DNA of 41,516 bases, from positions 1-41,516 of the forward strand of contig JACRNV010000038.1 in the NCBI GenBank assembly GCA_016214785.1, given 5' to 3'. The notes beneath the pieces were generated by a model. That model searched no databases. It was not told the DNA's origin and saw nothing but the letters and a program-made list of their open reading frames with translations. A program made the position numbers and the translations under genes. Origin of the DNA: Methanobacteriota archaeon. GTDB taxonomy: Archaea; Thermoplasmatota; Thermoplasmata; SG8-5; JACRNV01. Shown here piece by piece: positions 28,301 to 34,707 of the stretch (its first letter is position 1; each line of letters starts with the position of its first letter).

Positions 28301-31300
28301 GGGCCACGCAGACGTTCATCGTCAGCGTCGCGAACGTGAACGACGCCCCGGGCTTCACGAGCGCGCCGGTCATGGCCGCGACGCAGGGCGCCGCCTATTC
28401 ATACGACGTGGATGCGACAGACCCTGACATCGCATACGGCGACTCGCTAACGTACTCCATCACGACCTTCCCGGCCGGAATGGCCATAGATTCGGCCACC
28501 GGCCTGGTATCGTGGATACCGACAAACGCCCAGGTCGGCCCAAACAGCGTCACGGCCAGGGTAGCGGACAGCGTCGGGGCATCCGCCGTCCAGCAGTTCA
28601 TCATAACAGTCTCGAACGTCAACGACCCGCCCTCCATAACATCCTCTCCAGTGCTCACCGGGACGCAGGGGGCGCCCTACTTCTACGGCGTCAGCGCCTC
28701 CGACCCCGACTCCGGCTACGGCGACACGCTCGCATACTCGCTCCTGACCTCCCCGGCCGGCATGGCAATCAATGCAACGACGGGGCTGGTATCGTGGACC
28801 CCCGGGCCGACGCAGGTCGGGCCGAGCGTCGTAATAGTGAGGGCCGCGGACTCTTCTGGCTCGGCGGCCAGCCAGCAGTTCGTCATCACAGTCTCGAACA
28901 TCAACGACCCGCCGAGCATCACCTCGACGCCTATTCTGGCCGCCACCCAGGGCGCGCCGTACTCGTACGCCGTGACAGCCTCAGACCCCGACACGCCCTA
29001 CGGCGACTCGCTCTCGTTCAGCCTGACGACATTCCCGGCAGGCATGGCAATCGACCCGGCCACGGGCATGATAACATGGACGCCTGGCCCGGCGCAGGTG
29101 GGCGCGGACAGCGTCATCGTGAAGGCCACGGACTCCAGTGGCGCCTCGGCGGTGCAGCAGTTCGTCGTGGCCGTGGCCAACGTCAACGACCCTCCGGCAA
29201 TCGCGTCGTCGCCGCTGCTGGCCGCGACGCAGGGCTCGACATACTACTATGACGTGGACGCGACAGACCCGGATACGCCGTACGGAGACGCGCTGACGTA
29301 CTCGCTGCTGACCTTCCCCGCCGGGATGGCGATAAACGCCACGACCGGGCTGATAACATGGACGCCGGGCGCGGCGCAGGTCGGCCAGAACGCCGTCATA
29401 GTGCGGGTGATGGACACGGCAAGCGCCGCGGCCACGCAGCAGTTCGTCATCACGGTCTCCAACATCAACGACCCGCCGAGCATCACTTCCGCGCCCGTCC
29501 TCACAGCCACGCAGGGCGTTCTATACTCTTACGTAGTGACGGCGACCGATTCGGATGGCGCGTACGGCGACTCGCTCTCCTTCGGCCTCACGACATGCCC
29601 GACTGGGATGTCAATCGACTCGGCCTCTGGGGCAATATCATGGACGCCAGGCAGCGCCCAAATCGGCTCCAACGCCGTAACAGTCAAGGTGACGGACGGG
29701 AGCGGGGCGTTCGCCCTACAGCCGTTCGTCATAACGGTAGCGAACGTCAACGACCCGCCGGCCATGTCGTCATCCCCCACGACGATCGCGGTGCAGGGCG
29801 TCCAGTACTATTACGATGTTGACGCCGCGGATCCCGACACGCCATACGGCGACTTGCTCACATATTCGCTGGTCACATCCCCGGCAGGGATGGGCATCAA
29901 CGCCTCGACCGGCCTGATCTCTTGGGCGCCCGGCGCGGCGCAGGTCGGGCAGCACACGGTCATCGTCAGGGTAGCCGACATCGCAAGCGCCTTCGCGACG
30001 CAGCAGTTCACCGTTACCGTCTCGAATGTCAACGACCCGCCGAGCATCACCTCCGCGGCAATCCTGTCAGCCACCCAAGGCATTTCGTATTCTTACATCG
30101 TGACTGCGACAGACGCAGATACGGCATTCGGCGACCCCCTCTCGTTCAGCCTGACGACATGCCCCGCAGGGATGTCCATCGATTCCGCCTCGGGGGCTAT
30201 ATCCTGGACTCCAACCAGCACACAGATTGGCACCAACAGCGTTACAGTAAGGGTGGCGGACAGTATCGGCGCGTCCGCCCTCCAGCAGTTCGTGGTGACG
30301 GTGGCGAACGTCAACGACCCGCCGTCCATAACCTCTGCGCCTGGGCTCGCGGCTGCGCAGGGAGATCAGTACTTCTACGACGTGGTTGCCTCCGACCCGG
30401 ACAAGCCATACGGCGACACGCTCACGTACTCCCTGACAACTTCCCCGGCAGGGATGGCGATAAACGCGGCGACCGGCCTGATATCGTGGACGCCGGGCTC
30501 CGCGCAGGTCGGCCAGCACACAGTCATAGTACGGGTCGCGGACATGGCAAGCTCTTTCGCGGCGCAGCAGTTCGTAATCACAGTGTCTAACATCAATGAC
30601 CCTCCGGCGATAACCTCGACGCCGGCACTCGCGGCGACTCAGGGCATCCCCTATGCATACGCCGCGAGCGCGACCGACCCGGACACGCCCTACGGCGATA
30701 CCCTATCGTACAGCCTCACCACCTGCCCGGCAGGCATGGCCGTCGATCCCGCAAGCGGCGCCGTCACATGGACGCCGGCGAACTCGCAGGTGGGCGCAAA
30801 CAGCGTCACCCTCAGGGTCGCCGACAGCCATGGCCTCTGCTCGCTGCAGCAATTCACGATTGCGGTAGCCAACGTGAACGACGGGCCAGCGATCTCGTCG
30901 ACCCCAGTGCTAGCTGCGACGCAGGGCGCACTCTACTTCTACGACGTCGAGGCCGCGGACCCCGACACTCCCTACGGCGACGCGCTGACATATTCCCTCA
31001 TAACCTCCCCCGCCGGCATGGCGATAAACGCCGCGACGGGCCTCGTATCCTGGACCCCGGGCCCGTCGCAGGTCGGGCTCAACGCCGTCTCGGTCAACGC
31101 GAGCGACACCGGAGGGAAGTGGTCCGTCCAGCAGTTCGCGGTGAACGTGATGAACGTGAACGACGCGCCCTCCATTGGCTCGTATCCGGCGCTGACGGCA
31201 ACGGCGGGCGCCATGTATTCCTACGCCATCAACGCCACGGATGCGGATACGCCGTACGGCGACTCGCTCACATACAGGCTCACCAGGTATCCCGAGGGCA

Positions 31301-32436
31301 TGGGGATCGATTCCGCGACTGGCCTTGTATACTGGACGCCGACCGTAACCTCCGCTGAGAGCGCGGTCGTCTCCCTCCAGGTAACGGACTCCGGAGGGCT
31401 CTCCGCGGCGCAGACCTTCACCGTGACTGTCTCGGGCATAGACCATGCCCCAAGGATCGCCGGCGTCGGCGTGTCTCCGGGCGAGACCTACGCCAACTCG
31501 ACCCTGACTGCGACTCCGAGCGGCTGGTCCGACGCGGACAACGACACGCCCTCGTACAGATACCAGTGGCTGAGGAACGGCCTGGAGGTCGCGGGCGCGA
31601 CCGGCCAGACCGTATCGGGCATCTTCCAGAAGGGGGACATCATCGCCTGCGAGGTCACTCCGTACGACGGCAGGCTGCCGGGCGCCAGCGTCGTGTCCCT
31701 GGCGGTAACGATTAAAAACACGCCTCCGACCCTGAGGAGCGCATCCATAACGACAATCGCCCCGCGCACGGGCGACGCGCTCGCGGTCGCCCCGCAGGGC
31801 TATGCGGACATCGACGCCGCGGACGGCGCCCCGGCCTATGCGTATCAGTGGCAGAGGTTCGACGCGCCGACGAGCACCTGGGAGAACATAACCGGCGCGA
31901 ACTCCGAGGCCCTCGCCGTCCCGCTCGCAAAGGGCACTGTCGTCCACTGTACCGTCATACCATTCGACGGGACGGGCTATGGCGCGCCCGTGACGACCCA
32001 GAGCGTGACGGTCCAGAACACCGTCGCGACGCTCACCTCGGAGAAGGCCGCGCCTGAGTCCGCCGAGGAAAAGACGACCTTCAGGTTCTCGGTCATCTAC
32101 AGCGACGCGGACGGCGACGCCCCGCTCCTGGCGCAGGTCGTCATCGACGGCACGCCGTACGACATGAACCGCGGCGCGGGCGGCTCGGACAGGACGGGCG
32201 TTCTCTACACTTACGAGACCTCGGCGCTATCCGTCGGCACGCACAGCGTCTACTACACGTCCGCGGACGAGGCCGGCTCTTTGGCGATAACGGGCTCGTC
32301 GGTCCTGACGGTGAGGGCGATACCGTCCGCGCCGGCGGAGCCCTTCCCGACCCTGCTTGTATTCGGCGCCATCGGCATCGCGCTGGCCATAATCCTGCTG
32401 ATAGTCATCGCCGTATACCTCTTCCGGAAGAAGTAG
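19396..32436 (+). CDS. Giant multidomain surface protein, 4346 residues, membrane-anchored
   Basis: Domain order as seen: signal peptide (~1-39, cleaved near AQA); low-complexity Ala/Pro/Gly linker (40-165); DNRLRE-type beta domain (~166-357); two Ig-like domains (~358-580); an Fn3-like domain interrupted by three 77-residue repeats (~580-905); right-handed parallel beta-helix (~911-1235); two nested jelly-roll (MAM/choice-of-anchor-J-like) domains (~1239-1570); a second long beta-helix (~1570-2690); a regulatory-like beta domain (~2695-2790); a cadherin-like domain (~2792-2887); twelve 94-residue He_PIG/cadherin-like repeats (2888-4015); two Ig-like domains (~4016-4215); a stalk; one membrane helix (~4318-4342) and FRKK. 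The protein must extend far from the cell and probably binds glycans or other cells. No catalytic residues can be assigned. The uninterrupted 13-kb frame, flanked by a protease gene and an archaeosortase gene, argues that it is intact. Length is extreme even for archaeal surface proteins. Confidence 0.95.
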   Translation: MKNVGVSGGRGSLDVRVFSATALVLVMIASALAAPVQAQESAPAASEEGAARLQGGTNAVGPVANGIMPAALGDEGRPGASPVRDVPSVPAFSPIDAASGEPSLASIMPGERAVSAEIARQSSAVTVPRKFEGSRLPLASSQMERAPGHGTGAPPPSQNGGGGNRPLVTLTLQPGPTDGKDCCIVSSLPSANSGASQTMDVCALTTYYKTLLQFDLSSIPPGSRVTAATLGLYQSSQLNTAGVTVGVYRLTRSWTEGTGTYTSTGDGATWNTYNGVSAWTTPGGDYAATQYASVVQTTSGWYTFDVRQLFDEWTYGTYANFGLALVGVSGSSNNWKEYWSSDYVTGPTFRPYVTITYTIDALPPVSSAGASSQYAWTATPIIVPFTATDNLNLGSISLYYRYSSDNLSWSGWLLSSSQVLSGASASGTFSFFAPWGSRYYEFYTRATDAVGNVEGAKSAAEGEIIYDSSPPFSSAQPLLPTYTLAPFDIMYFAQDNLALSSVTLYYRFSPDGGATIPWTPWTANYTISISGTIVIANLPFYAPNGKGYYQVSTQASDIAGWVEPLHAFADASTLYDPGGAFPPTDLTIWNAGDDLTIGWEASSTPDVIRYDIFKATDPSLFDWSAPYASVPSGPVAAVLNETVYGPATGGEMGPWFLMNVPVIDAAVYRENSGAWSLLVGSADYTLDTDTGELAMLAPLMAGDSIFVSYNYSVQVMNEYVFGPAGGGESGPFYLAGTPVYNATILLENSGVWIPLTEGVDYILIPSIGELWMLFPLAANDNLFANYNMSFTISNELAYGPAIGGETGDFNLANSVINDCTLYLESPGGWTQLVDGVNYNLANPGGVLTIFFELKPGETLYAYYNYTTPSTGSFTFTDFDAANDWVPDYYSVRGVDSYGDPSTNTNYVCNLDWWVETFQEHAGLSVSMGGNIYITGTGNLTLHDSDVEALNLTQSAGGTLFMDPSALVLYGDLWVEGVAVFANTAIGLPNGDVIVTNTGNLTTYICLISVQNIFEWFGGIIFLEQTGLSLGGDFRTSGLAALIGPNTVLTADNIYVMFSGAMTVLESSISVSGFAVWPSGTLYTDASDIILDGDFWLDGTAAMVDTTLTMDVTTNGEHVIQVNASGSLTLQYTVVTNGTADANYLFMVYGALVMTGCNMTNCGIDQPPGLWASGLYIAGTAVIDSSAISDCADGIAVDETAAAIINNCAISDCVAGIYAVNNTNLALSNNVVSGNGVNWMGANTTLVNDTMESGTSQWTTNTQTIGSPSVILMNDDVEGGTNGWTTIAYSGASLWHIATLNSHSPTHSWWCGLDSTGNYNNGQRVNNAILSPIMDTSSLAWPWMSIWENYNTELGWDYCMVGVSTNGGTSWNTLASRSGNSGGWVKTNWNVTAYKSSTFRIRFYFDTGDAALNSYPGWFIDDIMLNSTGSSVSYKFAQTTSTSHSPTTSWTDSPTGNYPDGANIWLQIAAPIDLRWPTEATLSYWMKYQTEFNNDVAVLEISTSGGASWMTIKSYSGTSPGYPGSFIYDTVNLNAYVGTPNFLFRFHMISNTNGIVGDGFYVDDVLLVARQKNIKGGGIILAGTTVATLQDNIVRDNQNWGVFSDGTASAAWIANTYAEGRNNPFRIMGGILVNGGACSFDNSSVWTTDVIVAPGAQMEYADSNSTMTARYVEVYGTLWVNSSKWLVNSTYDGECYILVVGAMHVYGCIIDSVLPSGGNFIYYVDSSAVFSFVYSELHHCGWDGIYWSDLGLYINTDNALIDHSTLSYNFINAVLYESSPVVQDCIIQYSSGSASVPGIGLLTVSTGSPIIDNNYINNCSDWGIYAFYGSTPVVTRNNLSWNGAGAIFNASSAGLMDNNTVTRNKGLGILCFDFSAPILNNNLIIYNNATGIRVDSDSTPTITGNYIAQQQVGIELVNYSGGTIWNNTIRNNSLSGVSSTYSAPAILGNNVIYNARGVYIENCTPDISDNVICWNAQEGIFWYGADVVAILRDNNVSANGLDGISLNGLNSVTLNTADCTGNAVAYNRRNGIYAYGGLTVDITMDSNTNGIDYNNRSGLYAYSPGDIYATVSQDIGYNNYSGLYLYGNSVTVSVTSSQMSSNVFAGIYLRGSDIDAIVLDSDFYLNGFAGAYLQGTYVAVDIEDCAFFNNSVGLDLEASAYITGAVESCSAAYNSDTGLNVTGAGGMSVSGNALSFNRNAGISVRNSSGIRIELNVVTGNGFGANGTNSSGIRTESSFVTCLGNDVTGSPVGIWANTGTTGLFENNSITSNTFGVRVGSSPTFSYNYIADNAQYGMLCPGYSPLISENALFRNIISGIYISQGATPYLEGNTLRNNGCGVIVANGSRPTIANNVISYNFQDGVSITNGSDVTIINNEIFYNIGYGLNCSNTSRANWFGDISSGGHYGFAKMNSIVMYGNLTVLGGGSRITLEDLTLTLGARAQCDLSITVISGGTLAMNDASVGTLASDRFAFFFNVYGALEMDFASVARPYQIYAADGSSLKVLRSTISESYYEGIFADSGSEVFVSGSHFYDCGDAGIYANSTPITVIGTYFDLNYRGLWLFDAPGITSVQDCIFRYNTREGLLAESSAVAVSGSTFEGNLRGMRLRGSAGSTLDGCHFTGSEVAVDSFGSALEARTTTMEGNNVGFFVYQGSVAYVENCSMDDLVQEFYVWNGSDARTLNTTFDAATLVSDTSVLTVQWFLHVGVLTAGGMPIAGAVINVTDGLGAPIVSGGPTGADGFLRWIVCTGYVKTAAGVDGSMNPCSLTAFDLQSTASRIVTMDTSRTEIFSTNYPPVYIAGSLSDVTLSEEGAINDVFDLDNCFVDEGTLTYSCWGYDKTVVTIEPNGFFDVSSPAEDWAGAESVTFRATDSYGLYAERTITVAVLNLNDPPAVSSTPALGATQGAPYYYDLDGSDPDLPYGDLITYSLLASPAGMGIDAATGAITWVPGSAQIGPNPVTVNVSDSAGAWATQTFIVSVANVNDAPGFTSAPVMAATQGAAYSYDVDATDPDIAYGDSLTYSITTFPAGMAIDSATGLVSWIPTNAQVGPNSVTARVADSVGASAVQQFIITVSNVNDPPSITSSPVLTGTQGAPYFYGVSASDPDSGYGDTLAYSLLTSPAGMAINATTGLVSWTPGPTQVGPSVVIVRAADSSGSAASQQFVITVSNINDPPSITSTPILAATQGAPYSYAVTASDPDTPYGDSLSFSLTTFPAGMAIDPATGMITWTPGPAQVGADSVIVKATDSSGASAVQQFVVAVANVNDPPAIASSPLLAATQGSTYYYDVDATDPDTPYGDALTYSLLTFPAGMAINATTGLITWTPGAAQVGQNAVIVRVMDTASAAATQQFVITVSNINDPPSITSAPVLTATQGVLYSYVVTATDSDGAYGDSLSFGLTTCPTGMSIDSASGAISWTPGSAQIGSNAVTVKVTDGSGAFALQPFVITVANVNDPPAMSSSPTTIAVQGVQYYYDVDAADPDTPYGDLLTYSLVTSPAGMGINASTGLISWAPGAAQVGQHTVIVRVADIASAFATQQFTVTVSNVNDPPSITSAAILSATQGISYSYIVTATDADTAFGDPLSFSLTTCPAGMSIDSASGAISWTPTSTQIGTNSVTVRVADSIGASALQQFVVTVANVNDPPSITSAPGLAAAQGDQYFYDVVASDPDKPYGDTLTYSLTTSPAGMAINAATGLISWTPGSAQVGQHTVIVRVADMASSFAAQQFVITVSNINDPPAITSTPALAATQGIPYAYAASATDPDTPYGDTLSYSLTTCPAGMAVDPASGAVTWTPANSQVGANSVTLRVADSHGLCSLQQFTIAVANVNDGPAISSTPVLAATQGALYFYDVEAADPDTPYGDALTYSLITSPAGMAINAATGLVSWTPGPSQVGLNAVSVNASDTGGKWSVQQFAVNVMNVNDAPSIGSYPALTATAGAMYSYAINATDADTPYGDSLTYRLTRYPEGMGIDSATGLVYWTPTVTSAESAVVSLQVTDSGGLSAAQTFTVTVSGIDHAPRIAGVGVSPGETYANSTLTATPSGWSDADNDTPSYRYQWLRNGLEVAGATGQTVSGIFQKGDIIACEVTPYDGRLPGASVVSLAVTIKNTPPTLRSASITTIAPRTGDALAVAPQGYADIDAADGAPAYAYQWQRFDAPTSTWENITGANSEALAVPLAKGTVVHCTVIPFDGTGYGAPVTTQSVTVQNTVATLTSEKAAPESAEEKTTFRFSVIYSDADGDAPLLAQVVIDGTPYDMNRGAGGSDRTGVLYTYETSALSVGTHSVYYTSADEAGSLAITGSSVLTVRAIPSAPAEPFPTLLVFGAIGIALAIILLIVIAVYLFRKK
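21313..22005 (+). repeat. Three tandem 231-bp (77-residue) repeats inside an Fn3-like domain
   Basis: Repeat starts are 21313, 21544 and 21775, an exact 231-bp period. Each unit reads NExxYGPAxGGExGPFxL, an aromatic strand with a Trp, GVDYxL, GELxML and NYNxS. The Fn3-like strands before (WEASSTPDVIRYDIFKATD) and after (FDAANDWVPDYYSVRGVD) belong together, so the array sits within one domain. Confidence 0.85.
23110..24110 (+). other. Nested pair of jelly-roll (MAM / choice-of-anchor-J-like) domains inside the beta-helix
   Basis: A domain begins as NDTMESGTSQWTTNT and breaks off. A complete second copy follows (DDVEGGTNGWTT through GWFIDDIMLN, ~23215-23670), and the first then resumes with FAQTTSTSHSPTTSWTDS and ends at GFYVDDVLLVA. 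The matching SHSPTxSW motifs in both copies show the register. The beta-helix resumes afterwards. Confidence 0.75.
28057..31440 (+). repeat. Twelve tandem 282-bp (94-residue) He_PIG/cadherin-like repeats
   Basis: Each unit starts with NDPP/NDAP, contains ATQGxxYxYxVxAxDPDxPYGD, SLTTxPAGMxI, TGxIxWTP, and ends VxNV. The ATQG codon positions (28099, 28381, 28663, 28945, 29227, 29509, 29791, 30073, 30355, 30637, 30919, 31201) give an exact 282-bp step every time. Odd and even units from number 4 onward fall into two types, so the real unit of duplication was probably a 564-bp pair. Asp-rich loops suggest calcium binding, as in cadherin-like folds. Confidence 0.95.
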
Positions 32437-32532
32437 CACTGCCGCACGAGCCCGACCGAACAAGGCATGCATATGAGCCTAGGCGAGGCAGCAGATAGGG
32501 GCATCTGCCATGCAGGTTGTTCAGCGACGGCA
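32437..32532. terminator. Convergent gap with hairpin after the giant gene
   Basis: GCAGAT (32491-32496) and ATCTGC (32503-32508) form a short stem with a six-base loop between two converging stops. It could help terminate or protect either message; no T-run follows it, so support is weak. Confidence 0.3.
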
Positions 32533-33690
32533 TCACTTGGGAGGCTTGCCAGCCAACGATTTACCACAAGCAGGGCATCTATCGCCTTTCAGGCAAGACT
32601 TGTGGCAGAGCGCCCCGCACTCGCACCTCTCGGCGGGCGCGTCCTGGCTGAACATCCCGCCGCAGAGGACACAGGTCGACGGCTTCCGGCGGGGCCTCTT
32701 CCCCTCCCCTCCCCTGGGCTCCAGCACGCCGAGGTACTTGAACATCAGCCCCCAGAAGACGAGCACCCAGGTCATGAAGATGAATATGCCGAGGTTCGCG
32801 TGCGTCCACAGGAGCGCGTCTATGCCGTAGGTATGCCCGACCCACACGATGATGGCCATGCGCAGGACGTTGGCGAACCAGGCCATTACGACGCCCAGCA
32901 GGAGGAGCAGCGCCACCTTCCTGTCAAACTTTCTGTACTCGACCGACACGAACGCCAGGAAGGCCGAAACGAAAATCGTCACCGAGTAGAGCCCGGAGCA
33001 CGAGAGCCCGATAGAGACGGGCTGGTAGGCGCCGCCAGTGGCATACTCTATCGCGTTCAGCCTGCTGGTCCAATCCTGTACGAGGGGGTTAGGGTGGAGG
33101 TTGGGGTATATCCAGGTCTGCACACCGAAGAGGTTCAATATGCCGGACGTCGGGACAGTAAGCAAGTAGTAGATGAACGGGCTGTTCGTGTCCTCCTCAC
33201 GAAGGCCTCCATACACGATGGCGTAGGCCGTTGTGGGAACGACGAGGATTAGGAAAAGAAATACCGAGAAAAGGAGTGCGAAATCGCGCTCGACCGCGTA
33301 CTTGCCCGGTACGAAGTTGTAAGCGAAGAGGATGGCGCCCATTAAAAGGATGACAGTATCGTTGCTCCCTAGTGTGGTATATGAGCTTAAATATATATTG
33401 TAGGCAACGTCAAGCGCGATTATCCCTATCCCCAAGAAAGGCAGCGCCGGGCGCAGCCTCCCGCCGAATGTAAACACGTTGATGAGCCGCGAGGAGAGCG
33501 TGCCCTTCCTCTCCTCAGTTTCTTCTCTCCCCTGTCCAAGGCCGAAACCCCATGCCAGCAGCCCCAGGCCGACTGCGATGAGCGGTATGGAGACTAGCCG
33601 GTTGTTGTGGCTCAGCAGCAAAAGGATGTCCAGGCCGGCGAAGAGAAGGACGAACCCGACCAATACCTTGGCGCGGTCGAGAGCCTTCAT
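32533..33690 (-). CDS. Archaeosortase/exosortase-family membrane protein with C-terminal RING/PHD-like zinc finger
   Basis: Archaeosortases are membrane transpeptidases that cut C-terminal sorting tails of surface proteins. The catalytic triad of the family is visible: Cys231 in GLSCSGLYS, Arg277 in FANVLRMAIIV, His297 in LWTHANLGIF, each at a membrane helix end in the usual spacing. About eight helices span residues 8-320. After a basic linker (325-337) a 45-residue cysteine-rich domain follows: Cys340-x2-Cys343-x12-Cys356-x-Cys358-x4-His363-x2-Cys366-x5-Cys372-x2-Cys375. That spacing fits a two-zinc RING/PHD-like treble clef, probably cytoplasmic. I do not know this fusion from characterised archaeosortases. 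Its ATG overlaps the stop of the epimerase gene (ATGA), so the two form an operon. The gene converges on the giant surface-protein gene, a likely substrate; the subfamily could not be assigned. Confidence 0.88.
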   Translation of the reverse strand: MKALDRAKVLVGFVLLFAGLDILLLLSHNNRLVSIPLIAVGLGLLAWGFGLGQGREETEERKGTLSSRLINVFTFGGRLRPALPFLGIGIIALDVAYNIYLSSYTTLGSNDTVILLMGAILFAYNFVPGKYAVERDFALLFSVFLFLILVVPTTAYAIVYGGLREEDTNSPFIYYLLTVPTSGILNLFGVQTWIYPNLHPNPLVQDWTSRLNAIEYATGGAYQPVSIGLSCSGLYSVTIFVSAFLAFVSVEYRKFDRKVALLLLLGVVMAWFANVLRMAIIVWVGHTYGIDALLWTHANLGIFIFMTWVLVFWGLMFKYLGVLEPRGGEGKRPRRKPSTCVLCGGMFSQDAPAERCECGALCHKSCLKGDRCPACGKSLAGKPPK

Positions 33691-34586
33691 CCCCTGATGA
33701 GCTCCTTCAATCCCCGGTCCAGGTCGACGGCCGGCTCATAGCCCATCACTTCCCTGGCCTTGCTGATGTCGGCGTAGCTCTGCATGATGTCGCTCGGCCT
33801 CGCGGGCTCGTAGATTGGGGTGACCTTCTTTCCGGCGAGCGCGGCCAGCTTGTCGGCGAGCTCGTTGATTGAGACGGGCTTGCCAGTGCCGCCGTTGAAG
33901 ACGTGGCCGACCGAGTACCTGCTCGTGGCCGCGAGGATTATCATCTGCACGACGTCCATGGCGCTGATGAAGTCCCTGGTCTGCGAGCCGTCGCCGTAGA
34001 TTATCGGCGGCTTCCCCTCCTTCAGCCGGCTCAGGAACATGGAGATGACTCCCGAGTACGGGTTGTCGGGGTCCTGCCTTGGGCTGTATATATTGAACGG
34101 CCTTATAACGACCACGGGAAGCTCGTAGGTGTGCTGGAAGGCGAAGGCGTAGCGCTCCGCCGCCAGCTTTGACGCGCCGTAAGGGCTTATCGGGCTGGAC
34201 GGATGCCCCTCGTCTATCGGTAGGTAGCGCGGGTTGCCAAAGACCGCCGCTGAGCTTATGTACACGAACCTGCCGACGTCCTTCTCTGCCGCTGCTTTGA
34301 GGAGGTTCAGGGTGCCGATGACGTTGGTGTTCGCGTCGAATATCGGGTCCTTCACCGACTCGGTGACGCTCACCTGCGCGGCCGCGTGCACGACCACGTC
34401 CACGTCGGACATGAGCTTGTGCGCCATGGCCGGGTCGCGGATGTCGCCGAGGATGGTGTGCCTGTCGACGTCCTTGATGCCCGAGCTGCGCAGGTCCAGG
34501 CCGAGGACCTTGTCCCCCTTGCGCGCGAGCTCCTCGACGAGGTACGAGCCGAGCTGGCCGGAGCTGCCGGTGACGAGGTATTTCAT
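33687..34586 (-). CDS. NAD-dependent nucleotide-sugar epimerase/dehydratase
   Basis: An extended short-chain dehydrogenase of 299 residues. NAD-binding GSSGQLG (7-13), VVHAAAQVSVTESVKDP, Ser in YISSAAVFG, and Tyr136/Lys140 in SPYGASKLAAE are present. The C-terminal half has RPFNIYSPRQDPDNPYSG and GDGSQTRDFI, typical of UDP-glucose 4-epimerase and related 4-epimerases or 4,6-dehydratases. It differs clearly from the epimerase at 16306 (Gly-Ser-Ser-Gly instead of Gly-Gly-Ala-Gly), so the two are not recent duplicates. It overlaps the archaeosortase start by ATGA. Bacterial exosortases are likewise often found with exopolysaccharide genes, so a link between protein sorting and glycan supply is plausible. 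Confidence 0.92.
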   Translation of the reverse strand: MKYLVTGSSGQLGSYLVEELARKGDKVLGLDLRSSGIKDVDRHTILGDIRDPAMAHKLMSDVDVVVHAAAQVSVTESVKDPIFDANTNVIGTLNLLKAAAEKDVGRFVYISSAAVFGNPRYLPIDEGHPSSPISPYGASKLAAERYAFAFQHTYELPVVVIRPFNIYSPRQDPDNPYSGVISMFLSRLKEGKPPIIYGDGSQTRDFISAMDVVQMIILAATSRYSVGHVFNGGTGKPVSINELADKLAALAGKKVTPIYEPARPSDIMQSYADISKAREVMGYEPAVDLDRGLKELIRG

Positions 34587-34707
34587 CGCCCCCTCTTACT
34601 CGCTCAGGGATTATAACCTTTGCGCCTCCAGCCATCTCAGAAGATAGAATTTCAATATCCTTTTATAGTATTAGATTCATGCATCATAGAAATATAGGCG
34701 GGATAAA
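34587..34707. promoter_or_regulatory. Divergent promoter region (epimerase-archaeosortase operon and secreted protein)
   Basis: The minus-strand GGTTATAA (34611-34618) lies 25-32 bp before ATG 34586, with a purine-rich GAGGGGG just upstream of the start. The plus-strand TTTTATAG (34661-34668) lies about 40 bp before ATG 34708, leaving a short leader. No gene is contained here. Confidence 0.5.

Noticed and set aside
28057-31440. CRISPR-like array, suggested by regular spacing
   Set aside because: The 282-bp period is a whole number of codons, the units are coding, and there are no short direct repeats with unique spacers.
28119-31947. Long antisense frames opposite the repeat array
   Set aside because: They repeat with the array, follow from GC-rich codon bias, and show no recognisable domain, ribosome site or promoter.
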